From Granulicella sapmiensis (GTDB lineage Bacteria; Acidobacteriota; Terriglobia; Terriglobales; Acidobacteriaceae): a stretch of 64,000 bases of DNA. Positions 17,536 through 26,744 of this stretch are shown one piece after another (the stretch's first letter is position 1; the number at the start of each line of letters is the position of its first letter). The stretch lies in the NCBI GenBank assembly GCA_026225395.1, contig JAMFSR010000037.1:173052-237051 (forward strand). Direction: 5' to 3'. The notes under the pieces are model-generated. The model was not told the origin of the DNA. It saw only the letters and a list, made by a program, of their open reading frames with translations, and made no database searches. Both the position numbers and the translations under genes were made by a program.

Positions 17536-18906
17536 ATGTACAGCCCCATCGTCGTCCGCATCACCGCGCTTTACCTTCCCGTCACCGCGGCGGCCATCGC
17601 CGCTCTCATCCGCCGTCCCCGCCCGCGCCAGTTCGCGGCCTGTCTTCTCAGCGTTCTATGGGTGCTCTGCACGCTCCTCGTGCTGCAGCACCTCAACCAA
17701 AGCCAGTTCCTGTGGCGCCTTAGTGACAGCGCTGTTTCGCAGGCCATCCGAGCAAACCCGGCGTTACAGCAGCGATACGGGCAAGCCAACTGGTGGAGCT
17801 TTGCGCCCTCGCCCTTTAGCATCCTCTCCATGCCGCTCGAGCTCTACCTTGGCTGGGCAGTCCTCTGGGGTCTCGTCCCGCAGCTCGCGTTTCATCGCCT
17901 CGATCCCCCGGAGGTGGCCGTGCTCATGGGTGCTCTCGATCTTTGGATGATGCCATTCTGCAGCCCCGTCGTGCGCCTCAATCCCAACTGGCTCACCGGA
18001 GAAGCCTTCATCCTCCTGCTGGTTCTTCTACCCGCGCTCTACATCGCTCGCTGGACTCTCAACGCCACCCATCTCAACCTCCGCGCCGCGATGCAGGTAA
18101 CCCTGGCCGGCCTCACCTTCCTCCTTCTTCTCCCGGAGATCATCTTCGCTGTCCGCCCCGGCGCCGGTTGGCAGCCTCTGCTCCAAATGCCCTCATGGCA
18201 ACGCCAACTCCTCATCCAGCTCGTGCTGCTGCTGGCCGTTCCGGGGATCAGCGCCGTCATGGAGTTCACCCAGCGCGGCCACGGCACGCCCATACCCTAC
18301 GACCCACCCCAGCGCCTCGTCACCAGCGGCATCTACCGCTACTGCGCCAACCCCATGCAGTTCTCTTGCGCTCTCGTCATGCTGCTCTGGTCCGCGATGC
18401 TCCATAACCTCTGGCTCGCCCTCGCCGCCATCATGGCTACGCTCTACAGTGCCGGCATCGCGGAGTGGGACGAAAAGCAGGACCTCGCCCAACGCTTCAG
18501 CCCCGCTTGGCAGACGTACCAGGCCTCTGTTCCTGCCTGGCGCATCCGTTGGCGGCCATATCACGCTGGCCCTCCCGCCAGGCTCTACATCTCTCGCACT
18601 TGCGGCCCATGCAGCGAGCTTCGCGCGTGGCTCACCGCCCGCCGCCCCCTCGGCCTCGACTTCATCGACGCCGAAACCCTCCCCTCTGGCTCCATCCACC
18701 GTCTCCGTTACGATCCCGCCGACGGCGCTCCGCCCGTTGAGGGCGTCCGCGCCCTGGCCCGCGCCCTCGAACACCTCAACCTCGGCTGGGTCTACTGTGG
18801 CTCTGTCTTGCGCCTGCCCATCCTTTGGCAATTCGCCCAACTCCTCATGGACGCCAGCGGCTTCGGCCCCAGAATTCTAGGCGAGGACTTCAGTCGCCAA
18901 GCCTAA
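17536..18906 (+). CDS. Isoprenylcysteine methyltransferase-like membrane protein fused to a DUF393-type thiol domain
   Basis: 456 residues from ATG 17536 (GGAAGGGAAGCC upstream). Residues 1-350 form many membrane helices ending with the phospholipid/isoprenylcysteine methyltransferase block RLVTSGIYRYCANPMQFSCA and GIAEWDEKQDLAQRFSPAWQ. From about residue 355 a soluble domain begins, LYISRTCGPCSELRAWLTAR, with a CxxC motif, and ends LRLPILWQFAQLLMDASGFG as in DUF393. The methyl acceptor is unknown. Last gene of the TetR operon. Confidence 0.8.
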   Translation: MYSPIVVRITALYLPVTAAAIAALIRRPRPRQFAACLLSVLWVLCTLLVLQHLNQSQFLWRLSDSAVSQAIRANPALQQRYGQANWWSFAPSPFSILSMPLELYLGWAVLWGLVPQLAFHRLDPPEVAVLMGALDLWMMPFCSPVVRLNPNWLTGEAFILLLVLLPALYIARWTLNATHLNLRAAMQVTLAGLTFLLLLPEIIFAVRPGAGWQPLLQMPSWQRQLLIQLVLLLAVPGISAVMEFTQRGHGTPIPYDPPQRLVTSGIYRYCANPMQFSCALVMLLWSAMLHNLWLALAAIMATLYSAGIAEWDEKQDLAQRFSPAWQTYQASVPAWRIRWRPYHAGPPARLYISRTCGPCSELRAWLTARRPLGLDFIDAETLPSGSIHRLRYDPADGAPPVEGVRALARALEHLNLGWVYCGSVLRLPILWQFAQLLMDASGFGPRILGEDFSRQA

Positions 18907-19255
18907 AATTTTGTCAACCCCCTCACAGCCTCAACTCCATCAAAACAAGCGACTTATAGCTTGCATAGTTACTCCTCCAACCCGCTATAATGGAATCATC
19001 CCGGAAAACAAGCGAACGGCTTTCCCGGAAAGCCAAGCGTCGCCCATAACTCCTTTAGCTGCAATATTTTGCGGCTAACACTTTTAGAAAGATACACTTG
19101 CGAGATATCCCTGCCTTGGGGCCGCACATTCTAAACCACTTACGTCCAAGATACCCACTACATAGGGGGAGGGGGGTACTCCCCAACAACCCACATCCTC
19201 TCCCCGATTCGCACAGCACCCCAATTTCGCCCAAACTGCGATACTCAAAACAGCC
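18907..19255. other. AT-richer intergenic region with promoter-like site
   Basis: No gene. TTGCAT (18961) and a perfect TATAAT (18986) with a 19-bp spacer could be a sigma-70 promoter for the downstream ATPase gene, giving a leader of about 260 nt. The leader contains the palindrome GGCTTTCC-C-GGAAAGCC (19018-19034) and a GCTGCAAT/TTGCGGC dyad. No terminator recognised. Confidence 0.5.
18961..18991 (+). promoter_or_regulatory. Putative sigma-70 promoter of the DnaC-like gene
   Basis: TTGCAT at 18961-18966 and TATAAT at 18986-18991, spacer 19 bp, slightly long. The -10 hexamer is a consensus match. Confidence 0.4.
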
Positions 19256-20017
19256 ATGCCCGAACCCTGCCCCATCTGCGACGACTCCGGTCTCCGCCTC
19301 ATTGACCGTCCCGACGGCAACCGCGTCGCGGTCGAGTGCGTCTGCCGTGCCGCCCGCCGCACCCAGCGCACCATCGACCAGGCTCGCATCCCGCAGCGCT
19401 ACGCGCACTGCTCGCTTGACGAGTACGTCACAAACTTCGCCGGCGCCAACCGCTCCCTGGGCTCCGCCCACATGATGGCCAAAAAATTCGTCCAGAGCTA
19501 TCCATTTGAAACCAACGGCAACGGCCTGCTCCTCACCGGCTCCATCGGCGTCGGCAAAACCCACCTCGCCGTCGGCATCCTCCAGGCGCTCATCGCCGAC
19601 CGCGGCGCCAAGGGCCTCTTCTTCGACTATCGCGACCTCCTCAAGCAGGTCCAGAACAGCTACAACCGCAGCGTGAACGCCACCGAGCTCGAAGTCCTCA
19701 AGCCCGTCTTTGACGCCGAAGTCCTCGTCCTCGATGAACTCGGAGCCTCCAAGCCCACCGACTGGGTTTGGGACACCGTCGCCCACATCCTCAACACCCG
19801 TTACAACGACCGCAGAACCACCATCATCACCACCAACTACCCCAACCTCGCGCCCGCCGCGGGCGAACTTTCCGGCCCCCGCGCCGCCGTCCGAGAAGAA
19901 ACGTTGGGCGATCGCATTGGCGAGCGCATGCGTTCACGGCTGCAGGAAATGTGCGTCGTCGTAGAAATGAACGGCCAGGACTTCCGCCAGCACGTCAAAC
20001 GCGCCAGCTTCGCCTAA
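19256..20017 (+). CDS. DnaC/DnaI-like AAA+ ATPase with N-terminal zinc motif
   Basis: 253 residues. N-terminal CPICDDSG...VECVCR is a zinc-binding type motif seen in DnaI-like helicase loaders. Walker A GSIGVGKTH is near residue 100, Walker B VLVLDELG near 160, and sensor-1 region TTIITTNYPN and Arg-rich IGERMRSRLQEMC follow. It probably loads or remodels the replicative helicase. The absence of a transposase neighbour argues against an IstB role. Confidence 0.85.
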   Translation: MPEPCPICDDSGLRLIDRPDGNRVAVECVCRAARRTQRTIDQARIPQRYAHCSLDEYVTNFAGANRSLGSAHMMAKKFVQSYPFETNGNGLLLTGSIGVGKTHLAVGILQALIADRGAKGLFFDYRDLLKQVQNSYNRSVNATELEVLKPVFDAEVLVLDELGASKPTDWVWDTVAHILNTRYNDRRTTIITTNYPNLAPAAGELSGPRAAVREETLGDRIGERMRSRLQEMCVVVEMNGQDFRQHVKRASFA

Positions 20018-20042
20018 AACCTAAAACCTCTACAATCTCCCC

Positions 20043-20576
20043 ATGAGCACAGCCCCGAACTCACAACCCGGCATGTTCGCGGAACCACCGGTGGAACGCG
20101 CCTTCCCGACGACCGCGGTAGCCATCGCCTCAGTCGCGGTCGTCATCCTCGTCGCCGTCCTGGTTCTTCTAGGCCATCGCCACGCCGCTCCACCCGCGCC
20201 CAACAGCCTGCAACCGCAGGCCGCGTACGCGAGCAACCTCACCCTCTCCAACATCCAGATGAGCGAAGCCGACTCGCAGCTCGGCGGCAAGAGCACCTAT
20301 ATCGACGGCCACATCGCCAACCACGGCCCCTCGGCCGTCACCGGCATCACCGCCCAGGTCCTCTTCGCCAACGACGAGCAGCTTCCGCCGCAGCTCGAAA
20401 CCACGCAGATGCTGCTCATCACATCGCGCGAGCCCTACATCGACACCGGCATGATCAGCTCAACGCCCATCGCCGCGGGCACCGAAGCCGACTTCCGCCT
20501 CATCTTCGAAAGCGTCCCAGCCAACTGGAACACGCAGCCACCGACGATCAGACTAACCGCCATCAGCACTCGCTGA
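20043..20576 (+). CDS. Membrane-anchored protein of DUF2393 type
   Basis: 177 residues. One membrane segment at about 25-44 (AVAIASVAVVILVAVLVLLG) puts a beta-rich domain outside the cytoplasm: NLTLSNIQMSEADSQLGGKS, IDGHIANHGPSAVTGITAQV, PYIDTGMISSTPIAAGTEAD. The pattern fits DUF2393, common in Acidobacteria; function unknown. It follows the ATPase gene by 25 bp, so the two are likely one transcript. Confidence 0.75.
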   Translation: MSTAPNSQPGMFAEPPVERAFPTTAVAIASVAVVILVAVLVLLGHRHAAPPAPNSLQPQAAYASNLTLSNIQMSEADSQLGGKSTYIDGHIANHGPSAVTGITAQVLFANDEQLPPQLETTQMLLITSREPYIDTGMISSTPIAAGTEADFRLIFESVPANWNTQPPTIRLTAISTR

Positions 20577-20661
20577 AATATTTTGCATATAGAGCCAATC
20601 CATCCGGCTTTGCCAGCCGTTAGACAGATAACTCTCCTTTTGGAGAGAACCAAGGCAGATT

Positions 20662-20690
20662 GGCCTCCCAGAAATGGGAGGCCCTTTTTT
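20662..20690 (+). terminator. Rho-independent terminator
   Basis: GGCCTCCCA-GAAA-TGGGAGGCC followed by CTTTTTT, downstream of the ATPase/DUF2393 pair. Confidence 0.92.
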
Positions 20691-20708
20691 GCTCTGAATC
20701 CGAGACCG

Positions 20709-21539
20709 TTAGTTCACGGCCGCATGCACCGCAAGCAGCGTCTCCAGGACGCCCTTTAGCTTGTTCAGGTGCAGTGCATTCGCTCCGTCGCTCTTGGCTT
20801 CGGCGGGATTGTCATGTACCTCCAGAAACACACCATCGATGCCCGCGGCAACAGCCGCGCGCGCCAGCACGGGGATAAACTCCGGCTGTCCGCCGCTTAC
20901 GCCCTTGCCCGCGCTTGGCGTCTGGACCGAGTGTGTTCCATCGAAGATCACCGGCGCAAACTCCCGCATGATCGGCAGTCCGCGCATATCCACCACCAGG
21001 TTGTTGTAACCAAAGCTCGCGCCGCGCTCCGTCAGGGAGACGCGCTGGTTGCCGCTGTCACGGATCTTCTCCACGGCATGCCGCATATCCGGAGGAGCAA
21101 CGAACTGGCCCTTCTTCACATTGATCGCACGCCCGGTTTCAGCGGCGGCAATCAGCAGGTCCGTCTGCCGGCAGAGGAACGCAGGAATCTGCAGCATCGC
21201 CTCCACATCGCCCAGCGCCTCGCTCGCAGCCTTGCACTGCTCGGGCGTATGGATGTCGGTCAGCACAGGCAGCCCATGGCTTTCGCCGATAGCGCGCAGG
21301 ATCCTGCAGCCTTCTTCAAGGCCCGGTCCGCGAAAGCTATGGATGGAGGTACGATTCGCCTTGTCGTAGCTTGCCTTGAAGATGTAGGGAACGCCGAGGT
21401 CGGAGGCGATGCGCTGGATGGCGTCTGCAAGCCCCCGAGCGTGGTTTTCAGACTCAATGACACAAGGCCCTGCAATCAAGAAGAGCTTGTCGCCGCCCAC
21501 CGAAACGTTCCCTAAGTTGAAGCTGGATGTATGACTCAC
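20709..21539 (-). CDS. kdsA: 3-deoxy-D-manno-octulosonate 8-phosphate synthase (KdsA)
   Basis: 276 residues from GTG 21539, as no in-frame ATG lies near the N-terminus. Signature blocks: LFLIAGPCVIES, FKASYDKANRTSIHSFRGPG, VLTDIHTPEQ, QIPAFLCRQTDLL, NVKKGQF, FDGTHSVQ, FLEVHDNPAEAKSDGAN. It condenses phosphoenolpyruvate with arabinose 5-phosphate for the Kdo of lipopolysaccharide, consistent with a diderm host. No other kds gene adjoins. Confidence 0.96.
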   Translation of the reverse strand: MSHTSSFNLGNVSVGGDKLFLIAGPCVIESENHARGLADAIQRIASDLGVPYIFKASYDKANRTSIHSFRGPGLEEGCRILRAIGESHGLPVLTDIHTPEQCKAASEALGDVEAMLQIPAFLCRQTDLLIAAAETGRAINVKKGQFVAPPDMRHAVEKIRDSGNQRVSLTERGASFGYNNLVVDMRGLPIMREFAPVIFDGTHSVQTPSAGKGVSGGQPEFIPVLARAAVAAGIDGVFLEVHDNPAEAKSDGANALHLNKLKGVLETLLAVHAAVN

Positions 21540-21641
21540 AAACTCTATTGGAGCATATTCAACAGACAGTTAGAAGCAATGCCTGCAGACAGCAACGCCC
21601 GACCGAAGCCGAGGCGTTGTTGTACTTCCTATTTCTTGCTC

Positions 21642-22997
21642 TTACGGATTCACGATCGACTGAGCGTGCGATCCGTTCGCCACCGCGACGATGCATGACG
21701 GCAGTGTCGAAGTCGGGAAGGGCGTATTCGCAATTCCGGTCATCGCGCCGGTGCTGGCATTCATCTGCTGGCCCGTGATGGAACCGTCGATCAGGTTCGA
21801 GGTGTAAACGTAGATGCCGAGTGCCGGCTCAATCGTTACGCAGGTTGGGCCCGTTGCCGTGGTGGCTGCACTGGTTCCAGCAACGCCACCTAGCGAACCA
21901 TCCGCCGTGTTGATCGTGTAAGAGCCAATCGTGTTCGAGTTATAGTTGGCCGTCAGAAGGAACTTGCCGCGTGGATCGATCGTCAGGTTGATCGGATAGA
22001 GTCCGGTGTTGGTCGGGCTGCTCACCAAGCCGGTCAGGTTGCCGGTGGAGTTGCTGGCAATCTGGTAGCCCAAGATCTGGTTGGTCAGCGCGTCGGTCAC
22101 ATAGACATAACGCGATGTCGGTTCAATGCCAAGTGAGCTCGGTCCAACGCCCGCCGCATAGCCCGTGCATACGGAACTAGCTACCGTGTTGCAGGAAGTA
22201 CCCGACAATGCAGTCAGCGCGCCCGTTGTCATGTTCTGCGAGAAGCCAAGGATTTGCGGTGGTGCCGTTGAAGGCGTGTTGGGGTTTGGGGCGGTGGAAG
22301 GAGTTGCCTCATCTTCCTGGTCGAGCACATAGGTGTATACGACGTACTTGCCGGTACCGCTGGTGCAGGCTGCATTCGTCGTAACCGCTCCCGTTCCCGA
22401 GTAGCAGTACGGTGCTGAAACCGCGACACTGATGGGGTTGTTGCCCACCGGAACAACGGTCGGCGTGCCCAGGTTGCCCTCTTGATTCGTGGAGGAAACC
22501 GAGCCGTTATTGCAGGAGCTGGAGATGATCGGGAAGATGTCGATCGCACCCTTGCCCGGAGCCGCGGTTGTATAGCCGGTTTGCAGCTTCACGGTGGCGT
22601 AGAGGAAGCAGCCTGTGGTGTCGATAGCGGCTGCCGTGGGGAAGCTGCCAATCGTGCTGGGCGTCTGCTGGCCATAGAGCTTGCCGTCGGTGCCTACAGC
22701 ATAAACCGAGATGCTGCTGGCCAGGTTGTTCAGCATATAGATGAACTTGCCGCTGGGCGACGCCACTACGGCTACAGGAACGCCGTTGGTTGCCGAACCG
22801 GCAAACGGCGATCCGTTGATCTGGGTCAGCGCGCCTGATTGATAATCCACGGCAAAGGCCGCAATCGAATTGTTCGCTTTGGAGATGGCATACACATACG
22901 CTACCGTGTAGTCGCGACTGCACGCCGTGGCGCCGAGCCCGATGCCCAAGGACAGTGCTGTGGCTAGTGCCGCGCGACCGATATTTTTCAACTTCAT
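21642..22997 (-). CDS. Seven-bladed beta-propeller lipoprotein (lactonase/YncE-like), copy 1
   Basis: 451 residues from ATG 22997 with AAGGGAAG upstream. The signal peptide ends in a lipobox-like GATAC. The body is built of repeating blades such as FIYMLNNLASSISVYAV, YVYVTDALTNQILGYQI, GKFLLTANYNSNTIGSYTI and YVYTSNLIDGSITGQQM, the lactonase-family pattern. Paralogue of the next gene upstream (23132-24364). Such surface lipoproteins are numerous in Acidobacteria; substrate unknown. Confidence 0.85.
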   Translation of the reverse strand: MKLKNIGRAALATALSLGIGLGATACSRDYTVAYVYAISKANNSIAAFAVDYQSGALTQINGSPFAGSATNGVPVAVVASPSGKFIYMLNNLASSISVYAVGTDGKLYGQQTPSTIGSFPTAAAIDTTGCFLYATVKLQTGYTTAAPGKGAIDIFPIISSSCNNGSVSSTNQEGNLGTPTVVPVGNNPISVAVSAPYCYSGTGAVTTNAACTSGTGKYVVYTYVLDQEDEATPSTAPNPNTPSTAPPQILGFSQNMTTGALTALSGTSCNTVASSVCTGYAAGVGPSSLGIEPTSRYVYVTDALTNQILGYQIASNSTGNLTGLVSSPTNTGLYPINLTIDPRGKFLLTANYNSNTIGSYTINTADGSLGGVAGTSAATTATGPTCVTIEPALGIYVYTSNLIDGSITGQQMNASTGAMTGIANTPFPTSTLPSCIVAVANGSHAQSIVNP

Positions 22998-23092
22998 GAG
23001 CTTCCCTTACGTCCCGGCCGCAACTGCGGCCTTTTGAATGGGTACCACCGCAGCGGCCCTTTGAATATGCCGGCTTACGCAGCCGGAAACTT

Positions 23093-23125
23093 GAAAATCT
23101 GGCCGCCGGGTCACGCCCGGCGGCC
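23093..23125 (-). terminator. Rho-independent terminator after propeller copy 2
   Basis: 10-bp stem GGCCGCCGGG/CCCGGCGGCC (23101-23125), followed on the minus strand by AGATTTTC. It separates the two paralogues. Two further dyads, CCGGCT/AGCCGG and GGCCGCA/TGCGGCC, lie between it and copy 1. Confidence 0.75.
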
Positions 23126-23131
23126 TATGCT

Positions 23132-24364
23132 TTAGCTCACAGCACCACTTAGCACCAGGCAGCTTGCTTCGCCGCTGGCGGTAAAAGTTGCACCACGCGA
23201 CAGATTGGAGATGTTTCCGGTGGTTGGATCGATCACCTTGCCTGTTATCGTGCCGTCGTTGTGGTTGGAGATATAGATGTACTGGTTGGACGTATCTTCC
23301 ACCATGCAAGCCGGCCCGGAACCCACCGTATAGGGCGATCCCGCAATCACCGCCAGCTGGCCGTTAACCGAGCTCACCGTATAGGCAGTGATATTGCTGG
23401 CTGGCACCGGTGTCACGGTGTTGCTGTTGTACTGGTTCAGCACATACAGATACTTGCCGCTGTTGTCGATCATGGTGTACTGCGGATCCACGCCACCGGT
23501 GTTGATTACGGCGCCGCCGATCACGCTGGTCAGCGTGCAGCTGGAGCCGATGGTGAAAGGGTAAATGTAGTTCGTGGCCGAACCGTTGTTCGAGTCGGTC
23601 ACATACACGTAAGTGCTGTTGCCGTTGATCGAAGTGGCCGAGGTCGTGTGCAGCAGCTGGGTACCCGTCTGAACGACCGTGAGCTGGCCGTTGGCGCCCA
23701 CCGAAAAGGGCGATACCGACTGGTCACCCTGGTTCAGGGCGAACACGCAGCTGCCGGCGACCTTGAGCATGCTCGGGGAGGTGCCAACTTTCCAGAAGTA
23801 GGTATTCAGGTTGCCCACCTGTGTCTGGGAGTTCGTCACCAGCGACAGACGGCCCGTGCTCGGGTCGGAAGAGAACACCGTAATGGCGCCGCTCGTGCTC
23901 GGGAGCTTCGTCGTCGGGTCGACAGGCGCATACTTATCCAGCACCATCAGGTACGTGCCGGTTGCGTCCATCTGGGCCCACTCCGAAACGTAGCCTTGCG
24001 TCTGGTAGGTGTCCTGGTAGGTCAGGGTTCCATCGCCACCGACCGCGTACTCGACTATGGCTTGTCCCGAACCTGCAGCAGTGTTGCTGCCGCCCGTGCC
24101 CTGGTCGATTACGTACACATAGCGACCACCGGTCTTGACGACGATGGAAACCGGAACAGCCCCGCCCGAAGAGAACGGAGAAGTCGGAACCGTAGTCAGA
24201 TTTCCGGTGTAGTCATCGATCTTAAAGCCGGCGATCTGGTTGTACTGCTGTCCCAGAACCCACATATAACCGATCGTACCGCCGCCGCAGGCGGTCATAC
24301 CCAGTCCTAATGCCGCCGATGCCAACAAGGCCATCGTCAAACGGCCAAACAAACTCAACTTCAT
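23132..24364 (-). CDS. Seven-bladed beta-propeller lipoprotein (lactonase/YncE-like), copy 2
   Basis: 410 residues from ATG 24364 with AAGGAAG upstream. Lipoprotein signal with lipobox GMTAC. Blade repeats include RYVYVIDQGTGGSN, TYLMVLDKYAP, STYVYVTDSNNGS, KYLYVLNQYNSNTV and QYIYISNHNDGTITGKV. Start (MKL...), length and repeat style match copy 1, indicating tandem duplication. A terminator lies between them, so they are likely separate units. Confidence 0.85.
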   Translation of the reverse strand: MKLSLFGRLTMALLASAALGLGMTACGGGTIGYMWVLGQQYNQIAGFKIDDYTGNLTTVPTSPFSSGGAVPVSIVVKTGGRYVYVIDQGTGGSNTAAGSGQAIVEYAVGGDGTLTYQDTYQTQGYVSEWAQMDATGTYLMVLDKYAPVDPTTKLPSTSGAITVFSSDPSTGRLSLVTNSQTQVGNLNTYFWKVGTSPSMLKVAGSCVFALNQGDQSVSPFSVGANGQLTVVQTGTQLLHTTSATSINGNSTYVYVTDSNNGSATNYIYPFTIGSSCTLTSVIGGAVINTGGVDPQYTMIDNSGKYLYVLNQYNSNTVTPVPASNITAYTVSSVNGQLAVIAGSPYTVGSGPACMVEDTSNQYIYISNHNDGTITGKVIDPTTGNISNLSRGATFTASGEASCLVLSGAVS

Positions 24365-24533
24365 GCGCTTCCTTCATCACCCGTCCCAACACCCGGTTTG
24401 GAGGTGCGAGATTCGGGGAAACCTGTCTCGGGGAGGAGTACAAACCTTCCTCCGATTGTAGAAGGTAGCGAGCGTTTATGCCAATTTTCCAGCGGTGCCG
24501 GCTCCTAATAGATTAGCTGTTAGACCGCAAATA

Positions 24534-24564
24534 AAACTCCCCGAGCCTAAGGCCCGGGGAGTTT
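24534..24564 (-). terminator. Rho-independent terminator of the M13 peptidase gene
   Basis: AAACTCCCCG(a)GCC-TAA-GGC(c)CGGGGAGTTT, followed on the minus strand by TATTTG. It lies 22 bp past the peptidase stop. Confidence 0.88.
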
Positions 24565-24585
24565 CTGTGCTAACGCCTCCGACAC

Positions 24586-26652
24586 TTACCAGACGCGGCA
24601 ACCGCCATCGGCAGGCATCATCGGCTGGCCGGCCTTGCAGCCGAACGCCTTGCCGAACTCGTCGAAGTTCTGCACCGCGCCTTTCACGCGCCACTCGCCG
24701 GAGCTGTGCGGGTCGGTTTTCGCGCGCAGCCGTGCCTGGGCCTCCGTTTGGTTCTGGCACCAGATCTGCCCATAGGCAAGGAAGAACCGCTGCGACGGTG
24801 TGTAGCCGTCGATCTTCGCATCCGCGGCAGCGGGATCGCCGGTAAGCGTGCTCCTCAGCGCCTGGTAGGCGATGCGCAGGCCGCCGTTGTCCGCGGTGTT
24901 TTCGCCCAGTGTGAGGTGGCCGTTGAGGTTTTGACCGGACGCCACGGTGAAGCCGTCGTACTCTTTGGCTTCGCACTCGGTGCGTTCCTTGAACTTGGCG
25001 AGGTCTTCAGGCGTCCACCAGACTTTGACGTTGCCGTGGAGGTCATACTGCGATCCCTGGTCGTCGAAACCGTGGGTCATCTCATGGCCAATGACGACGC
25101 CTATGCCACCGAAGTTGACGGCCGCATCAGCCTTATTGTCATAGAACGGCGGCTGCAGAATGCCCGCGGGGAAGTTGATGTCGTTCTTGTCAGGGCTGTA
25201 ATACGCGTTCACAGTCGGCGGCGTCATGCCCCACTCCTTCTCGTCCACGGGCTTGCCGTACTTGGCGAGATCGCGGTTGGTTTCAAAGATAGAGTTGCGC
25301 TCGCGGTTGCCGATGAGGTCATCGCGTTTGACGGTGAGCTTCGAGTAGTCACGCCAGTTTTCGGGATATCCAATCTTGTCGCGGATGGCGTTGAGCTTCT
25401 TCTCAGCCTCGACTTTGGTGGCCGGGCTCATCCACGCGAGTTGCTGGATGTCCTGGCCCAGCGCGGCTTCGAGCGCACGCACCAGCTTCTCCATGTTGTC
25501 CTTGGCTTCGGGAGGGAAGTACTGCTTCACCCAGTCCTGGCCGACGGCTTCGCCCAGCGCGCGATCGGTCATCGCAGTGCAGACCTTCCAACGCGGCTGC
25601 TCTTCTTTCTGGCCGCCGAGCGTCTGCTTGAAGAACGCAAAGTCTTCCTGATCGAATGGCTTCGAAAGGAACGGAGCGGCATTGTGCAACACATGCCAGC
25701 GCAGGTAGCTCTTCAGCGCCGGAAGCGACTCACTGACCAGTTCCGCATTCATCGCTTCTTCAAAGCCCGGTGAGCTCACGTCGAGCGTCGCAACCTGGCC
25801 CATGCCGATGCCATCGAGATACTGCTTCCAGTCGAACGCCGGCGTGAGCTTCTGGACCTCAGCGATGGTCATGATGTGATACGTCTTGGTGGGATCGCGT
25901 CTTTCCACGCGACTCATGGAGCCCTTGGCCAGGGCGGTCTCGATGCGCAGCACGGCGGCTGCTTCTTCGGTGGCCTTCTCGGGCGAGTCGCCGAGGAGCA
26001 CGAACATCTTGGTGACATGGGCGACGTACTGCGCGCGCAGCGTAATGCTGCGGTCGTCCGTGTTCAGGTAATAGTCGCGATCGGGGAAGGAAAGACCGCC
26101 CTGATCGACACCGAGAATCTGCTTGGTTGAATCTTTCTGGTCCTGCTCGACGCTGGCGTCCACCAACTGCTCGGCACCGAACTCCTTTTCAAGCTGAACG
26201 TTGAGCGCGGCGAATTCCTTGCCGCTGCGCAGATGCTCGATGGCTTTCAGCTGCGCGTCGATGGGCTTTGCACCGAGCGAATCGGCGAGGTCCGTATTCA
26301 TGCAGGCGGCAAAGTAGTTGCCATACTTCGTCTGCAGTGGAGTCTTCGGCGCATCGGCCGCAGCTTTCAGCTCCGTGTAGAGGAGATAGTTGTTCCGTTC
26401 GGACACCTCGTTGAAGCGTCCCCAACGCGTCTGGTCCGCGGGGATGGGATTGTTCTTCATCCAGTTGCCGCAGGCGTACTGATAGAAGTCCGTGCAGGGA
26501 TCGGCTGTTTTGTCGATGGCCGTAACGTCAAAGCTGACGGGGCGCTTCGGCGCCGTCGTGGGTGCGGAGAGCGTATCGGCGGCGGCAAAGTTTTGTGCCA
26601 CACAAAGCGGCGCCGAAAGAACGAGCAGGGAAGCAGTCAGTAGAATTCGCAC
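24586..26652 (-). CDS. M13-family (neprilysin/PepO-like) zinc metallopeptidase
   Basis: 688 residues from GTG 26652, chosen because AAGGAG lies 6 nt upstream and a clean signal peptide (VRILLTASLLVLSAPLCVAQ) follows. The zinc motif is VVIGHEMTHGFDDQGSQYD (HExxH), and the downstream ENTADNGGLRIAYQAL supplies the third ligand Glu. Other M13 blocks are DFYQYACGNWMKNNPIPAD and NAYYSPDKNDINFPAGILQPP. It is exported and should cleave small peptides. Monocistronic. Confidence 0.95.
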   Translation of the reverse strand: MRILLTASLLVLSAPLCVAQNFAAADTLSAPTTAPKRPVSFDVTAIDKTADPCTDFYQYACGNWMKNNPIPADQTRWGRFNEVSERNNYLLYTELKAAADAPKTPLQTKYGNYFAACMNTDLADSLGAKPIDAQLKAIEHLRSGKEFAALNVQLEKEFGAEQLVDASVEQDQKDSTKQILGVDQGGLSFPDRDYYLNTDDRSITLRAQYVAHVTKMFVLLGDSPEKATEEAAAVLRIETALAKGSMSRVERRDPTKTYHIMTIAEVQKLTPAFDWKQYLDGIGMGQVATLDVSSPGFEEAMNAELVSESLPALKSYLRWHVLHNAAPFLSKPFDQEDFAFFKQTLGGQKEEQPRWKVCTAMTDRALGEAVGQDWVKQYFPPEAKDNMEKLVRALEAALGQDIQQLAWMSPATKVEAEKKLNAIRDKIGYPENWRDYSKLTVKRDDLIGNRERNSIFETNRDLAKYGKPVDEKEWGMTPPTVNAYYSPDKNDINFPAGILQPPFYDNKADAAVNFGGIGVVIGHEMTHGFDDQGSQYDLHGNVKVWWTPEDLAKFKERTECEAKEYDGFTVASGQNLNGHLTLGENTADNGGLRIAYQALRSTLTGDPAAADAKIDGYTPSQRFFLAYGQIWCQNQTEAQARLRAKTDPHSSGEWRVKGAVQNFDEFGKAFGCKAGQPMMPADGGCRVW

Positions 26653-26744
26653 GATACTCCTTGGATGGATGCAGCAGTGGCTGCACTCCAAGCAAGCATA
26701 GTCGCACGACGGCCCACGATGGAAGACCGCGGGCTGGAAGGTGG

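Noticed and set aside
23261..24310. 349-codon plus-strand frame
   Set aside because: Antisense shadow of the beta-propeller gene; Arg/His/Val-rich with no start signal.
24476..24976. 166-codon minus-strand frame
   Set aside because: Overlaps the M13 peptidase gene in another frame and runs through its terminator.
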